DNA from: Chryseobacterium formosense
GTDB lineage: Bacteria > Bacteroidota > Bacteroidia > Flavobacteriales > Weeksellaceae
Direction: 5' to 3'
Length of the DNA: 64,000 bases
Assembly (NCBI RefSeq): GCF_900116415.1
Contig: NZ_FPAP01000001.1
Location: 1,240,001 to 1,304,000 of the forward strand
Position 1 is the first letter of the stretch, and every line of letters starts with the position of its first letter. Under the pieces are notes generated by a model, which was not told the origin of the DNA, ran no database searches, and saw only the letters and a program-made list of their open reading frames with translations. This document shows, in pieces, positions 63,733 to 64,000 of this stretch. The position numbers and the translations under genes are program-made.

Positions 63733-64000
63733 ATGATGCCCAAAGGAAGAATAATCATTATCGGCGGCAAAGAAGATAAAGACGGAAGCGATCTGGAAAT
63801 GAAGCAAAAAAACAATAATTTTTCACCAAAAGAAATTCTTAGGCTTTTAGTAAATTCTAAAGAAGACCGTATTGAGGTGATCACTACTGCTACATCTGAT
63901 CCCGAAGATATGAAAGAAACGTATGGTAAAACTTTTAAGGAAATAGGATACTCAAATTTTGACTTTCTGGATATATGTGACGATCAGGTTCATTCCGATT
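63733..64000 (+). CDS. Cyanophycinase, N-terminal part (runs off right edge)
   Basis: ATG at 63733 or 63736 (M-MPKGRIIIIGGKEDKDGS); 89 codons seen. KQKNNNFSPKEILRLLVNSK and EDRIEVITTATSDPEDMKET align closely with the N-terminus of the cyanophycinase at 52010-52867, so it is a paralogue. The catalytic Ser lies outside the window. In other bacteria such a gene often precedes a cyanophycin synthetase gene, which may follow beyond the edge. Confidence 0.85.
   Translation, partial: MMPKGRIIIIGGKEDKDGSDLEMKQKNNNFSPKEILRLLVNSKEDRIEVITTATSDPEDMKETYGKTFKEIGYSNFDFLDICDDQVHSD

Overview
The window is AT-rich and has the signatures of a flavobacterium (Bacteroidetes, most like Chryseobacterium and relatives): a GLPGLI-family protein, a carboxypeptidase-regulatory/TonB-receptor-type outer-membrane barrel, Bacteroidetes-type Crp/Fnr and AraC regulators, few Shine-Dalgarno sites and intrinsic terminators with long A/T flanks. 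I saw no tRNA, rRNA, CRISPR array, intact integrase or intact transposase. The genus is an inference from protein families, not a measured match.

Layout. 1-10.9 kb: a partial oxidoreductase, a CPA1 antiporter, a tight Usp-GNAT-amino-acid-racemase operon, an AraC regulator, a lipoprotein plus CPA2 antiporter with Usp-like tails, and a BetT-type choline/betaine transporter (ion and osmotic homeostasis). 10.9-18.1 kb: an eroded accessory zone with a toxin-like C-terminus and possible immunity gene, a broken aspartic protease, a beta-helix N-terminus fused ahead of a laminin-G-like protein, and a truncated S41 peptidase abutting a truncated fatty-acid desaturase. 18.1-36.4 kb: regulators with their reductases (Crp/Fnr plus SDR, SnoaL-TetR-NAD(P)-binding protein, AraC-SDR-aldo/keto reductase), a YciE-like ferritin fold protein, a small secreted peptide followed by GLPGLI and outer-membrane barrel genes, and a zinc alcohol dehydrogenase with a membrane-anchored partner. 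36.4-49 kb: a secreted pilin-like protein, a CLC channel, a third Crp/Fnr protein, two stand-alone response regulators, DNA ligase D, a CPA2 antiporter, Hsp20 and DUF4142. 49-64 kb: an LLM flavin oxidoreductase, cytoplasmic alpha-amylase, cyanophycinase, a second YciE-like protein, an outer-membrane transporter, 3-methyladenine glycosylase, a PQQ sugar dehydrogenase with a premature stop, and an overlapping glycosyltransferase-Glf-glycosidase operon. A second cyanophycinase runs off the right edge.

Together the intact genes read as a general-stress and survival region: DNA repair (LigD, Aag), ferritin-like YciE proteins, Hsp20, DUF4142, Usp proteins, three cation/proton antiporters, reserve-polymer hydrolysis (cyanophycin, alpha-glucan) and many small oxidoreductases. 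Similar gene sets (LigD, YciE, DUF3606, DUF4142, amylase, zinc ADH) recur in stress islands of other bacteria; that this is one island is an inference.

The other theme is decay. At least ten genes are broken by in-frame stops, frameshifts or truncation, including two degenerate copies of the same ABM-fold monooxygenase 9.5 kb apart. The least explained intact units are the small secreted peptide/GLPGLI/barrel locus, the toxin-like remnant, the Usp-GNAT-racemase operon, and several strong inverted repeats and terminators with no gene in front of them.
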